DNA of 60,915 nucleotides from Zoogloea sp041904905 (GCF_041904905.1 NZ_JAYRMI010000016.1:1-60915); one strand, 5' to 3'. Positions 1-9,978 are shown, numbered from the stretch's first letter. Translations and numbers: made by a program. Notes: a model not told the origin generated them from the letters alone.

Positions 1-66
1 CCGGCCCCCCTGGTTCGCGGGCGGGGTTTGGGGCGGCGGGGCTGCCGGCCCGGGGGCGGAGACAGC

Positions 67-87
67 AAAGGGGCGCGCGGCCCCTTT
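67..87 (-). terminator. Possible terminator after argB
   Basis: A GC-rich inverted repeat (arms at 67-73 and 81-87, loop of about 7 nt) lies about 30 bases past the argB stop. On the minus strand only three T residues follow, so this is a weak intrinsic terminator or just a hairpin. The rest of bases 1-113 is very GC-rich and holds no gene that I can support. Confidence 0.4.
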
Positions 88-113
88 TGGCTTGCCAGGC
101 TGGCGGCGAGCGC

Positions 114-1013
114 TTACTTGCTCTTGATCATCGTGCCGACGCCGTGGTCGGTGAGGATTTCGAGCAGCAGGCAGTGTTCGACGCGGCCGTCGATGATGTG
201 CACGCTCTTCACGCCGTTGCGGGCGGCGTCGAGCGCCGATGCGATCTTGGGCAGCATGCCGCCGGAGAGGGTGCCGTCGGCGACCAGCCCGTCGATGTCG
301 CGCGGGGTGAGGCCGGTGAGCAGCTTGCCCGCCTTGTCGAGCACGCCGGGGGTGTTGGTGAGGAGCACCAGCTTTTCGGCCTTGAGGATCTCGGCCAGCT
401 TGCCGGCCACCACGTCGGCGTTGATGTTGTAGCTCTCGCCCTCTTCGCCTACGCCGATGGGGGCGATCACCGGGATGAAGTCGCCCTGATCGAGGAAGGA
501 GATCAGGCTCGGGTCGATCTGGGTGATGTCGCCCACCTGGCCGATGTCGATCAGGTCGCCCGGGTGATCCTTGTCTTCCATCTTGAGCTTTTTGGCCCGG
601 ATGAAGTTGGAGTCCTTGCCGGTGAGGCCCACAGCCTTGCCGCCGGCCTGGTTGATGAGGCTGACGATCTCCTTGTTCACCTGACCGCCCAGCACCATCT
701 CGACGACTTCCATGGTCTCGGCGTCGGTGACGCGCATGCCCTGGACGAACTCGCCCTTCTTGCCGACGCGGGAGAGCATGGTCTCGATCTGCGGGCCGCC
801 GCCGTGGACGACCACCGGGTTGAAGCCGACCAGCTTGAGCAGCACCACGTCGCGGGCGAAGCATTCCTTCAGGTGCGGATCGGTCATCGCGTTGCCGCCG
901 TACTTGATGACGAGGGTCTTGTCCTGGAAGCGGCGGATGTAGGGCAGGGCTTCGGCGATGATGGCGGCCTTCTGGGCCGGGGACAGGTCGGAGGTGTCGA
1001 GATGCTGGCTCAT
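114..1013 (-). CDS. argB: Acetylglutamate kinase (ArgB)
   Basis: This enzyme phosphorylates N-acetyl-L-glutamate with ATP in the second step of the acetylated arginine pathway in the cytoplasm. The 299-residue protein has the amino acid kinase fold signatures KYGG (37-40) and HGGGPQ (70-75) and a C-terminal HGVGTMI. About 30 residues precede the first strand; such an N-terminal helix is typical of hexameric, arginine-inhibited NAG kinases, so feedback inhibition by arginine is likely (inference). An in-frame upstream extension exists, but the ATG at 1013 gives the family-like start MSQHLD. No other arginine gene is adjacent; the gene appears to be a single unit. Confidence 0.97.
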   Translation of the reverse strand: MSQHLDTSDLSPAQKAAIIAEALPYIRRFQDKTLVIKYGGNAMTDPHLKECFARDVVLLKLVGFNPVVVHGGGPQIETMLSRVGKKGEFVQGMRVTDAETMEVVEMVLGGQVNKEIVSLINQAGGKAVGLTGKDSNFIRAKKLKMEDKDHPGDLIDIGQVGDITQIDPSLISFLDQGDFIPVIAPIGVGEEGESYNINADVVAGKLAEILKAEKLVLLTNTPGVLDKAGKLLTGLTPRDIDGLVADGTLSGGMLPKIASALDAARNGVKSVHIIDGRVEHCLLLEILTDHGVGTMIKSK

Positions 1014-1074
1014 GGTTGTCTGCGCGCAGGTTGGTTGCGGGTAGCCGCGATTGTAATGACGGGGCCCGCAAACC

Positions 1075-1103
1075 AAAAGCGGGAAGCACAGGCTTCCCGC
1101 TTT
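1075..1103 (-). terminator. Rho-independent terminator of the hsp20 gene
   Basis: A perfect 11-bp inverted repeat (1076-1086 and 1093-1103) with a 6-nt loop lies just past the hsp20 stop. On the minus strand it ends in four T residues. It separates the heat-shock gene from argB. Confidence 0.8.
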
Positions 1104-1129
1104 CGAGATTGCAACGGCGTTTTACGATC

Positions 1130-1543
1130 TCAGTCGATGACGAGGCGCTTCGCCTGGGGAGCGGTCTTCTTGGGCAGGCTGAGTTCCAGCACACCGTCGG
1201 TGAATCTGGCCGACGCCTTGGCTTCATCCACGTCCTGACCGAGCTGGAAGCTGCGGGACACCTGGCCGAAGTAGCGTTCGGTGCGCAGCACCCGTTCGCC
1301 TTCCCTGGTTTCCTTGTCCTGCTTGCGTTCGGCGCTGATGGAAACCACCGGGCCGTCGATGTGCACGTGGATGTCTTCCTTCTTGATGCCGGGAAGCTCG
1401 GCATGCACCAGGAAGGCGTCGTCCGCTTCCTTGACGTCGACACGCATCTGGGGGGCTTCGGCCGGCGCGCCGTATTCGACCGGGCGCACGAAGAAACCGC
1501 GGAAGAAGTCGTCCAGAGGGTCGCGGCGAGTCATGTTGCTCAT
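1130..1543 (-). CDS. Small heat shock protein, Hsp20/alpha-crystallin family
   Basis: This is an ATP-independent holdase chaperone that binds unfolding proteins in the cytoplasm. The 137-residue protein has a short N-terminal arm (MSNMTRRDPLDDFF), an alpha-crystallin domain from about residue 40 containing VDVKEADDAFLVHAELPG and a GVLELSLPK strand, and a short basic tail. The reading frame continues upstream, but the ATG at 1543 follows an AAGGAGA ribosome site at ideal spacing, and a heat-shock promoter sits further upstream. Regulation by sigma-32 is strongly suggested by that promoter. The neighbouring argB is unrelated. Confidence 0.95.
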   Translation of the reverse strand: MSNMTRRDPLDDFFRGFFVRPVEYGAPAEAPQMRVDVKEADDAFLVHAELPGIKKEDIHVHIDGPVVSISAERKQDKETREGERVLRTERYFGQVSRSFQLGQDVDEAKASARFTDGVLELSLPKKTAPQAKRLVID

Positions 1544-1602
1544 TCGTAGATCTCCTTGTTCCGGTTGCGGTGTCGAGGGCGGTGGTGCCCTCTCCGATCC
1601 GT

Positions 1603-1631
1603 ACATGGGGTTGCCGTCGACGGACTTCAAG
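1603..1631 (-). promoter_or_regulatory. Sigma-32 heat-shock promoter of the hsp20 gene
   Basis: On the minus strand CTTGAAG (1625-1631) is followed by a 14-nt spacer and CCCCATGT (1603-1610). This matches the RpoH consensus CTTGAAA-N11-16-CCCCATNT at all but one position. It predicts a 5' leader of about 50 nt ahead of the start codon at 1543. Confidence 0.88.
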
Positions 1632-1680
1632 CCCCGCTGCGGGGTACACTCGGGGGGCTGAACGAGGAGAACGCCGCACC

Positions 1681-1884
1681 ATGGAAACCCGCCCCGACCC
1701 TGCCCCGACCAACATCTGCCCGGCGTGCGGGGCGGCCTTCACCTGCGGGATGAATGCCGGCGAGACGACGTGCTGGTGCGCGGCCTTCCCGCCCGTGCTG
1801 GCGGTGCCGGACGATGAGCAGGCGGGGCGCTGCTACTGCCCGGATTGCCTGAAGAAGCGCGTCGAGGCGGCTAGGCGGCGCTGA
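1681..1884 (+). CDS. Cysteine-rich CWC family protein
   Basis: A 67-residue protein with eight cysteines (13, 16, 22, 31, 33, 51, 53, 56) arranged as CPxC, a GExxCWC core and a CYCPDC end. This is the signature of the small proteobacterial cysteine-rich CWC proteins, presumed metal (zinc) binding; no function is established. A GAGGAGA site precedes the ATG. It is transcribed away from hsp20 and its last 14 bases overlap the 3' end of nudB on the other strand. Confidence 0.8.
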   Translation: METRPDPAPTNICPACGAAFTCGMNAGETTCWCAAFPPVLAVPDDEQAGRCYCPDCLKKRVEAARRR

Positions 1885-2323
1885 GGCGGCGGGCGAGCAG
1901 GCGGATGGCGTCGCGGTTGGTCCACGAGAAGACCTTCGCGGCGGCCTCTTGCCAGGGAAGCCAGCCGGCGGCGGTGTGCTCGTCGGGGGCGATGCGGACC
2001 GGCACGATGCCCGGCACGCACAGGCTGAAGAGGTGTTCGGTGTTGTGGGTGACGCCGGGGGCGTAGCGGCCGCGCCAGCGGGGGAGAATCGGGAAGCGGT
2101 TGGCGAGCTGCCAGTCGGCGAGGGTCTCGGGCGCGGCGCGGATGCCGGTCTCTTCGGCCACTTCGCGCAGCGCGGTGGCGACCAGGGCCTCGTCGCCCTC
2201 GCGGCTGCCGGTGACCGACTGCCACAGGCCCGGGCTGCCGGCGCGCTCCAGCAGCAGCACCTCCAGTTGCGGGGTGTGAATCACCACCAGCACCGAGACG
2301 GGCTGCTTGAACGCGGGGCTCAC
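1871..2323 (-). CDS. nudB: Dihydroneopterin triphosphate diphosphatase (NudB-type Nudix hydrolase)
   Basis: The protein is predicted to remove pyrophosphate from dihydroneopterin triphosphate in folate synthesis. The Nudix box is complete at about 39-61 (G-x5-E-x7-REVAEETGI), and the 150-residue length fits NudB. The start is a GTG at 2323 that overlaps the barstar stop codon (GTGA, 4 nt), so translation is probably coupled to the upstream gene. The frame remains open upstream, but that part is barstar in another frame and low complexity. In related genomes nudB sits downstream of aspS, which supports the name; substrate specificity itself is inferred. Confidence 0.88.
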   Translation of the reverse strand: MSPAFKQPVSVLVVIHTPQLEVLLLERAGSPGLWQSVTGSREGDEALVATALREVAEETGIRAAPETLADWQLANRFPILPRWRGRYAPGVTHNTEHLFSLCVPGIVPVRIAPDEHTAAGWLPWQEAAAKVFSWTNRDAIRLLARRLSAA

Positions 2324-2763
2324 GCCAGATCCTGCATCCAGTCCATGTCGCCCGACGCGGTGCCGACGAGGGTCCAGAAAGGGATGTTGTCTTCGCGCCA
2401 GGTGTCGGCGGCGTCCTGGAAGATCGACAGGGCGGTGGCGAAGTCGGTGGGGCTGGCTGCGGCGAAGGTGTCGGCGTGGTCGAGGACGATCACGTAGCCA
2501 TCGGCGGCCATCCACGACAGGTCGGTGAGGCAGTCGGCCAGGGCGTCCCAGTTGTGGCCGTACCAGTCGGGAAAGGCCAGGGCTTCGCCCACCGCGGCCA
2601 GGAAGGCTTCCTTGGTGGTGACCCGGGCGAGGTCGACGCGGTGGACGGGGTATTCGAGGCTCTCGGCGGCTTCTTCGAGGGCGAGGTCGGCGGCGTAGGG
2701 CATGCGGTGGATCCCGGCCCTTTCGGACCGGGAGAGCAGTGAGTGGAAATCCGGCGCGGGCAT
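2320..2763 (-). CDS. Barstar family protein, predicted inhibitor of the adjacent RNase
   Basis: This 147-residue cytoplasmic protein has the barstar core (WYGHNWDAL then DCLTDL at about 65-80) and a following strand rich in acidic residues, as in Bacillus barstar, which plugs the barnase active site. It has an N-terminal extension of about 45 residues compared with classic barstar (roughly 90 residues). It starts 4 bases after the stop of a secreted barnase-like RNase and overlaps nudB by 4 bases, so the three genes look co-transcribed. The pairing makes an immunity role likely, although many barstar homologues occur without a partner. Confidence 0.85.
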   Translation of the reverse strand: MPAPDFHSLLSRSERAGIHRMPYAADLALEEAAESLEYPVHRVDLARVTTKEAFLAAVGEALAFPDWYGHNWDALADCLTDLSWMAADGYVIVLDHADTFAAASPTDFATALSIFQDAADTWREDNIPFWTLVGTASGDMDWMQDLA

Positions 2764-2767
2764 GGTT

Positions 2768-3145
2768 TTACTCCCGGATGCGGCGGAAGCTGCGGTAGTG
2801 GTCGTCGGAGTAGTAGAAAACCGTGGGCGGGTTGCCGCCGCTCACGATGCGCCGGGCGCCCCGGTCGCGGGAGCCGGGGGTGGTGACGGTGAATTCCCGG
2901 TAGTAGCCGCGGGCGGCTTCGGGCAGGCGGCCTTCCCGGTTCTGGAAGGGGATGCCGTCGCGGCGGTAGGGGTAGGGGCCGCCCTGGTGGATCAGGGCCA
3001 GGGTTTCCCGGGCCTCGCGGGGCAGTTCTGCCACCGGAACGGTGTCGATGCCGTTGCTGCGCCAGTCGAGGAAGTCGCGGGCGTGGGCGCTGCCGGCGGC
3101 CAGCAGCACGATGAGAAGGGCAAGGCGGAACAGGCGGACGAACAT
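2768..3145 (-). CDS. Secreted barnase-like ribonuclease (N1/T1 superfamily)
   Basis: A 125-residue protein with a clear Sec signal peptide (about 1-22, cleavage after SAHA) followed by a microbial RNase domain of barnase type. The catalytic triad of barnase (Glu73, Arg87, His102) aligns with Glu84 in YYREF, Arg99 in ARRIV and His116 in DDHYRSF, so activity is expected. It should cleave single-stranded RNA outside the cytoplasm, with the next gene supplying the cytoplasmic inhibitor. The gene lies 52 bases downstream of the receiver-TPR gene and may share its transcript. Confidence 0.87.
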   Translation of the reverse strand: MFVRLFRLALLIVLLAAGSAHARDFLDWRSNGIDTVPVAELPREARETLALIHQGGPYPYRRDGIPFQNREGRLPEAARGYYREFTVTTPGSRDRGARRIVSGGNPPTVFYYSDDHYRSFRRIRE

Positions 3146-3197
3146 GGCGGCGAATCGGGCGGGAAGCGGATGTCCCGCCAGTTTAGCAGCCAGCGGC

Positions 3198-4814
3198 TCA
3201 GGCCTGAATGCCGTACTTCTTGAGGAGGTTGTAGTAGTAGGCGGTGAGGGCGGGCAGACGGCTGCTGCCCGGGTCCTGCAGGCGGGCGCGCTCCATCATG
3301 CCGCGGGCCTGCTCGGCGAAGCGCTCGTTCCAGCCGCAGTGCTCGATGTGCTTGAGGAGGGCCAGGGTGGCGTTGAACAGGACGTGGGTGTTGCCGGGCA
3401 TCCGCCGCACCGCGCTCAGCATGAACTGCACGGCGCCGTCGAAGTCGCCGCTCTGGGCCTTGCGGGCGCCTTCCGAGACGAGATCGCGCACTTCGCCGTC
3501 GATCTGGCCGGCGAGCTGTTCGCCGAGGTTCTCCTTGCCCACTTCCTTGAGCATGGCCTTGGTCTTCTCGACCGAGCGCTCGTCGGGGGCGTTGCGCATG
3601 ATGTCGAGGACGACTTCGGCGCCGTGGTCGTCGAGCTGGCTGGCAAAACAGGCGCGGGCGAGTTCGCCCTTGAGCTTGGGCGAGAGGGCCTGAGCGGCGC
3701 CCTGTTCGGCCAGGAGGGTCTTGAGGGCTTCGCCGGCCCGCTGGGTGTCGCCCTTCTTGACGTGGACCAGGGCGCTTGAGAGGGTGGAGCAGGAGCGCGT
3801 CTTGTCGAGCCCGGCCATGGAGCGTTCGAGATCGCGGATCGTTGCTTCGGCCTGGGTGGTGTCGCCTTTGCCGAGCTGGGCCTGGAGCAGGCGGACGTGG
3901 TCTTCGGGGTCGCGAAAGTCGGAATACTTGCCCTTGCGCACCACCTCGCTGAGGATGCGTTCGGCCTCCTCGTGATCCCCGGTCTCGATGGACAGCTCGC
4001 CCAGGCGCCGCAGGCGACCGATCCGGTGGGGCGACAGGGCCGTGGCGTTGGCCAGGATGTGACGGGCCGACTCCAGGTTGCCGGCGGCCTCGCGGGTGCG
4101 GGCGAGCCAGTCGTAGGCGTCCACGAAGAGGTCGTTCTCATTGACCAGGGCCTGCAGCATGTCGCTGGCCTCGTCGTAGCGCTTCTGCATGAACAGGGTC
4201 TTGGCGAGGCCAAGACGGGCCCACGGGACGCTCCGGGTTTCGAGGATGCGCTCGTAGAGCCGCTGGGCTGCGTCGGCCTGGCCGCTGGCCACCTGGAGTT
4301 CGGCTCGCAGGCGCAGGAAGTCGAGGGCCCACTGGGGGTATTTGCCTTCGGCCTCGGCGCAGGTGGCGATGGCGTCGGGCACGTTGCCCACCTCGATCAG
4401 GCGGTACACCGGCATGAAGGCGTCGCGCTTATCGAGGGCGCGCAGGATGCGCTCGTGGAGCGTGTCGGCGGCGAAGGGCTTGAGGATGTAGTCGTTGGGC
4501 GCCAGCTCGGCGGCGCTCACCACCCGCTCGTACTGGCGCTCGCCGGTGACCATGACGAACAGCGTCGACAGGGGGATGATGCCGTTGTGGCGCAGGTCTT
4601 CGAGCAGGTGCTGGCCGTCCTGGCCATCGCCGATGTGGTACTCGCAGAGGATCAGGTCGAAGCGGCTGTCCCGCAGCTTGCGCACCGCGACGCCCGCCGA
4701 CACGGCGAACTGCACCTTGGCGATGCCGCTCATGTTGAGCATGTTGCGAAGCTGCGTCCGCATGTTCGGATTGGCTTCGACGATGAGGGCGGAGATGGTG
4801 TCGAGATCGATCAC
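3198..4814 (-). CDS. Receiver-TPR protein with a Glu at the phosphorylation site
   Basis: A 538-residue protein: a CheY-like receiver domain (about 6-125) followed by tetratricopeptide repeats to the end (for example RLYERILETRSVPWARLGLAK, and repeated ALxxxP helices). The segment FDLILCEYH places Glu58 where receivers carry the phosphorylated Asp, and the usual acidic pair after strand 1 is reduced to VEANP. The lysine after strand 5 (LKPF) is kept. Glu at the acceptor often mimics a constitutively phosphorylated state. Receiver-TPR fusions of this shape are common in beta- and gammaproteobacteria, but the role is unknown. No kinase gene is adjacent; the nearest one is about 10.6 kb away. 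Confidence 0.85.
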   Translation of the reverse strand: MIDLDTISALIVEANPNMRTQLRNMLNMSGIAKVQFAVSAGVAVRKLRDSRFDLILCEYHIGDGQDGQHLLEDLRHNGIIPLSTLFVMVTGERQYERVVSAAELAPNDYILKPFAADTLHERILRALDKRDAFMPVYRLIEVGNVPDAIATCAEAEGKYPQWALDFLRLRAELQVASGQADAAQRLYERILETRSVPWARLGLAKTLFMQKRYDEASDMLQALVNENDLFVDAYDWLARTREAAGNLESARHILANATALSPHRIGRLRRLGELSIETGDHEEAERILSEVVRKGKYSDFRDPEDHVRLLQAQLGKGDTTQAEATIRDLERSMAGLDKTRSCSTLSSALVHVKKGDTQRAGEALKTLLAEQGAAQALSPKLKGELARACFASQLDDHGAEVVLDIMRNAPDERSVEKTKAMLKEVGKENLGEQLAGQIDGEVRDLVSEGARKAQSGDFDGAVQFMLSAVRRMPGNTHVLFNATLALLKHIEHCGWNERFAEQARGMMERARLQDPGSSRLPALTAYYYNLLKKYGIQA

Positions 4815-4893
4815 GGACGCAGGTCAGGCATGGGATGGACGAGGCATCGATGCAAACGGCCGGCGAGGGTGAATCTTGATAGGTTGATGCAAG

Positions 4894-4929
4894 AAAAAGG
4901 GGCAAACGGCGAACCGTTTGCCCCTTTTT
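4894..4929 (-). terminator. Strong rho-independent terminator after aspS
   Basis: A perfect 16-bp inverted repeat (4894-4909 and 4914-4929) with a 4-nt loop starts with five A and ends with five T, so it can end transcription in either direction. It lies 24 bases past the aspS stop and isolates aspS from the receiver-TPR gene. Confidence 0.92.
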
Positions 4930-4952
4930 GGTGCGCGTGAGCGCGACGGCGG

Positions 4953-6743
<1,791 letters not shown>

Positions 6744-6795
6744 GGTGGGGTCTTTATTTCCTGGGAAAACGGAACGCGCCTGCCGGGCAGACGCG

Positions 6796-7434
6796 TTATT
6801 GATTCAGAAGGGCGCCGGCAGGTTTGAGCGCTGCGGGCCGGCTGGGCGTGGGTGGCGCCACCACGCCCATCGAAATGATGTACTTGAGGGCCTCATCGAC
6901 GCTCATGTCGAGCTCGACGGCGTCCTTGCGGGGCAGCATCAGGAAGAAGCCGGACGTGGGGTTGGGCGTGGTGGGCACATACACGCTGACGAAATCGCTG
7001 CCCAGATGACGGGCCGCGTCGCCGCCGGGGGCGCCGGTCTGGAAGCCGATGGTCCACATGCCCTCGCGGGGGTACTGGATGAGCAGCGCCTTGCGGAAAG
7101 CCTGGCCGTTGCTCGAAAGCAGGGTGTCGGACACCTGCTTGACGCTGTAGTAGATCGACTTGACCACCGGGATGCGCGACAGGAGGCTCTCCCAGAAGCG
7201 CACCAGCCGCTGGCCGACGAAGTTGGCCGCGGCAAGGCCGGTGGCGACGATCACGACGAGCGACACGACCACCCCGATCCCCGGGACGTGGAAGCCCAAC
7301 AGGGCATCCGGGCGGAGGGTGGGCGGAACCAGCAGCAGGATCTGGTCGAGGGTCGTGACGATCCACGCCAGCACCACGAAGGTGATGACGAGCGGAATCC
7401 AGATCAGCAGGCCGGTTACGAAGTATTTTTTCAT
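6796..7434 (-). CDS. DUF502 family inner-membrane protein
   Basis: A 212-residue protein with two membrane segments (about 5-30 and 52-72) and a soluble C-terminal half. The sequence GLLIWIPLVIT near the start and SIYYSVKQVSDTLL after the second segment are hallmarks of the DUF502 family, which is widespread and uncharacterised. It lies between the zinc ribbon gene (23 bases upstream) and aspS (52 bases downstream), so the three are probably one operon. An imperfect hairpin at 6773-6797 lies between this gene and aspS. Confidence 0.88.
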   Translation of the reverse strand: MKKYFVTGLLIWIPLVITFVVLAWIVTTLDQILLLVPPTLRPDALLGFHVPGIGVVVSLVVIVATGLAAANFVGQRLVRFWESLLSRIPVVKSIYYSVKQVSDTLLSSNGQAFRKALLIQYPREGMWTIGFQTGAPGGDAARHLGSDFVSVYVPTTPNPTSGFFLMLPRKDAVELDMSVDEALKYIISMGVVAPPTPSRPAALKPAGALLNQ

Positions 7435-7457
7435 TCAGCAGCGGTCGCGCGTCGGTG

Positions 7458-7724
7458 TCAGTGGCACGCGCAACTGCCGCCACAGGGCGTGGGGGCGGGG
7501 CTGTCGGATTTGGCCGTTTCGGTTTTCGGGCTGGCGCCGGAGCCGCCCTTGAAGTCGGTGGCGTACCAGCCGTTGCCCTTGAGCTGGAAGCCGGCCGCGG
7601 AGATCTGTTTGGCGTAGGCTTCTGCGCCACAGGCGGGGCAGACGGTGAGCGGGGCGTCGCTCATTTTCTGAAGATGATCTTTTTGATGGCCGCAGGCGCT
7701 GCAGCGATACTCGTAGATGGGCAT
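7458..7724 (-). CDS. FmdB-type zinc ribbon protein
   Basis: An 88-residue protein beginning MPIYEYRCSACG, with a second CPAC pair at about 33-36, giving a four-cysteine zinc ribbon of the FmdB/CxxC-CxxC family. The tail is rich in Lys, Ser and Pro and ends CGGSCACH, with two further Cys and a His. The FmdB family was named after a proposed formamidase regulator, but for most members no role is known. It is the first gene of the putative zinc ribbon-DUF502-aspS unit. Confidence 0.88.
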   Translation of the reverse strand: MPIYEYRCSACGHQKDHLQKMSDAPLTVCPACGAEAYAKQISAAGFQLKGNGWYATDFKGGSGASPKTETAKSDSPAPTPCGGSCACH

Positions 7725-7843
7725 GACGAGCTCCGGAAAGTCGATTGGGACGAAGTTTAGCGCATCGCAACATCGGGCGAAACCAGCCCGCTATGGTGCA
7801 AATGGGGACGAACCGGCCTGTTTCAAGCGCCGGCGCGGGGCGC

Positions 7844-8692
7844 TCAGAGCATTCCGAGGTAGGCGCTGGTGAGCGGGGCGCCCCAGAACAGGGCCAGCAG
7901 ACCGGCCGCGGCGAGGTAGGGGCCGAAGGGGATGGGGATTTCGCGGCCGTGCTGGCGCAACAGGATGAGGGCGATGCCGACCACCGCGCCCACCACCGAG
8001 GACAGCAGGATGGCGAGGGGGAGGATCTGCCAGCCCAGCCAGGCGCCGATGGCCGCGAGCAGCTTGAAGTCTCCGTAGCCCATGCCCTCCTTGCCGGTGG
8101 CAAGCTTGAACAGCCAGAAGACGGACCACAGGGACAGATAACCGGCCGCGGCGCCGACCACTGCGCTGGGCAGATCGGTGAAGGTGCCGCCAAGATTGAG
8201 GAGCAGCCCGAGCCATAGCAGCGGGAGGGTGATGCTGTCGGGCAGGAGCTGGGTGTCCAGGTCGATGAAGCAGAGGGCGACCATTGCCCAGACGAAGACC
8301 AGTGCGCCGGCCGCCTGCATGCCAAAGCCGAAATGAAAGGCGGTGAAGCCCGAGGCCAGCGCGCAGAAGAACTCGACAAGGGGGTAGCGGGGGCTGATCG
8401 GCCCGCTGCAGTGACGGCAGCGGCCCCGCAGCAGCAGGTAGCTCACCACCGGGATGTTCTCGATTGCGCCGATGAGATGCCCGCAGTGGGGGCAACGGGA
8501 GCGCGGGGTGGCAAGGTTGAAGCGGGGCTGTTCGGGGGGCGATTCGCCGCGCAGGCTGGCCGCCTCGGCCTGCCACTCCCGCTCCATCATCACCGGCAGC
8601 CGGTGGATGACGACGTTCAGGAAGCTGCCGACGAACAGGCCGAGCAGGGCGCAAAGCGCCGTGAAGACCAGCGGGTCTTTGAAGATGTCCAT
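7844..8692 (-). CDS. pilD: Prepilin peptidase / N-methyltransferase (PilD)
   Basis: A bifunctional inner-membrane aspartic protease that removes the leader from type IV pilins and methylates the new N-terminus. The 282-residue protein starts MDIFKDPL; the frame extends further upstream but only into pilC. It has a cytoplasmic domain with four cysteines (CPHC and CRHC, zinc type), several membrane segments, and the two catalytic aspartate motifs (DLDTQLLPD, and GYGDFKL of the GxGD class). It lies 19 bases after pilC, as the third gene of a pilB-pilC-pilD unit. Confidence 0.96.
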   Translation of the reverse strand: MDIFKDPLVFTALCALLGLFVGSFLNVVIHRLPVMMEREWQAEAASLRGESPPEQPRFNLATPRSRCPHCGHLIGAIENIPVVSYLLLRGRCRHCSGPISPRYPLVEFFCALASGFTAFHFGFGMQAAGALVFVWAMVALCFIDLDTQLLPDSITLPLLWLGLLLNLGGTFTDLPSAVVGAAAGYLSLWSVFWLFKLATGKEGMGYGDFKLLAAIGAWLGWQILPLAILLSSVVGAVVGIALILLRQHGREIPIPFGPYLAAAGLLALFWGAPLTSAYLGML

Positions 8693-8711
8693 GCTGGAGG
8701 GGCGGCGCGGG

Positions 8712-9956
8712 TCAGGAGACCACGGCGCCGATCTTGAAGATCGGAAGGTACATGGCGACCACCAGACCGCCGATGACGACACCCAGGAACACCATGATGA
8801 GCGGTTCGAGCAGCTGGCTCAGGCCGGCGACGGCGTCGTCCACCTCCCGTTCGTAGAAGTCGGCCACCTTGCTGAGCATGGAGTCGAGCTGGCCGGATTC
8901 CTCGCCGATGGACACCATCTGGACCACCATGGTCGGGAAGACCAGGGCGTTCTGCATTGCCACGGTGAGGCTGGTGCCGGTGCTGACGTCGGACTGGATC
9001 TGCTTGGTGGCCTGCCGGTAGACCACGTTCCCGGCGGCGCCGCCCACCGAGTCGAGGGCCTCGACGAGGGGGACGCCGGCGGCGAACATGGTGGACAGGG
9101 TGCGCGTCCACCGGGCGATGGTGGCCTTTCGGACCACCTCGCCGATGACCGGGATCTGCAGGGTGATCCGGTCGACGGCCACCTGCATCTGCACCGAGTG
9201 CTTGTAGGCGTACGAGATGCCGAGGACCACGCCCAGGATGATCCCGAAGAAGATGTACCAGTAGGCCACGAAGAAGTCGGAAATGCCGATCACCATCATC
9301 GTGGGGGCGGGCAGGTCGGCGCCGAAGCTGGCGAAGACCTTCTTGAACTCGGGAACGACGAACAGCATCATCACCGAGACGACCAGCGCGGCCACCACCA
9401 CCACGGCCACCGGGTAGAACATCGCGGATTTGATCTTGCTCTTGATGGCAAGAATCTTCTCTTTGTAGGTGGCGAGACGGTCGAGGAGGGCGTCGAGGAT
9501 GCCGGCCTGTTCGCCCGCGGCGACCAGGTTGCAGAACAGGGCGTCGAAGTGTACCGGGTGGCGCCGGAAGGCCTGGGACAGGCTGCTGCCGGTCTCCACG
9601 TTGGCGCGGACGTCGTTGAGCAGGCGTGCCAGGGACGGATTGCCGCAGCCCTTGATGGCGATGTCGAAGGACTGGAGCAGCGGCACGCCCGAACGCATCA
9701 TCGTGGCCAGCTGCCGGGTGAACAGTGCGATGTCCTTGTCGGTGATGGCGCGCCCGCGGGAGAAGGCCTGCTTGCGGATCTTCTGGGCGAGGATGCCCTG
9801 CCGGCGCAGCACGGTCTGGACGACGGTCTCGGTGGTGGCGCGCATTTCGCCACGGATGATCTTGCCGGTCTTGTCCTTGCCTTCCCAGACGAACAGGTGT
9901 TCGCGGGCTGCGGTTGCGGTTCGGGCAGGGGGTTTCTTGTTCGGTGCAGTGGCCAT
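8712..9956 (-). CDS. pilC: Type IV pilus inner-membrane platform protein PilC
   Basis: This polytopic protein forms the platform on which the PilB and PilT motors act. The 414-residue protein has a short basic N-terminus and two GspF/PilC (T2SSF) domains (about 80-200 and 285-405), each leading into hydrophobic segments, with FTRQLATMMRSGVPLLQSFD as the first-domain signature. A TTG one codon upstream is possible, but the ATG at 9956 is better spaced from GGAA. It lies between pilB (22 bases) and pilD (19 bases). Confidence 0.96.
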   Translation of the reverse strand: MATAPNKKPPARTATAAREHLFVWEGKDKTGKIIRGEMRATTETVVQTVLRRQGILAQKIRKQAFSRGRAITDKDIALFTRQLATMMRSGVPLLQSFDIAIKGCGNPSLARLLNDVRANVETGSSLSQAFRRHPVHFDALFCNLVAAGEQAGILDALLDRLATYKEKILAIKSKIKSAMFYPVAVVVVAALVVSVMMLFVVPEFKKVFASFGADLPAPTMMVIGISDFFVAYWYIFFGIILGVVLGISYAYKHSVQMQVAVDRITLQIPVIGEVVRKATIARWTRTLSTMFAAGVPLVEALDSVGGAAGNVVYRQATKQIQSDVSTGTSLTVAMQNALVFPTMVVQMVSIGEESGQLDSMLSKVADFYEREVDDAVAGLSQLLEPLIMVFLGVVIGGLVVAMYLPIFKIGAVVS

Positions 9957-9978
9957 CAATAATTTCCGCGTGAAGCGA

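Noticed and set aside
6773..6797. Hairpin between the DUF502 gene and aspS
   Set aside because: The stem is imperfect and there is no T tract at the right place, so I do not call it a terminator; the genes are probably co-transcribed.
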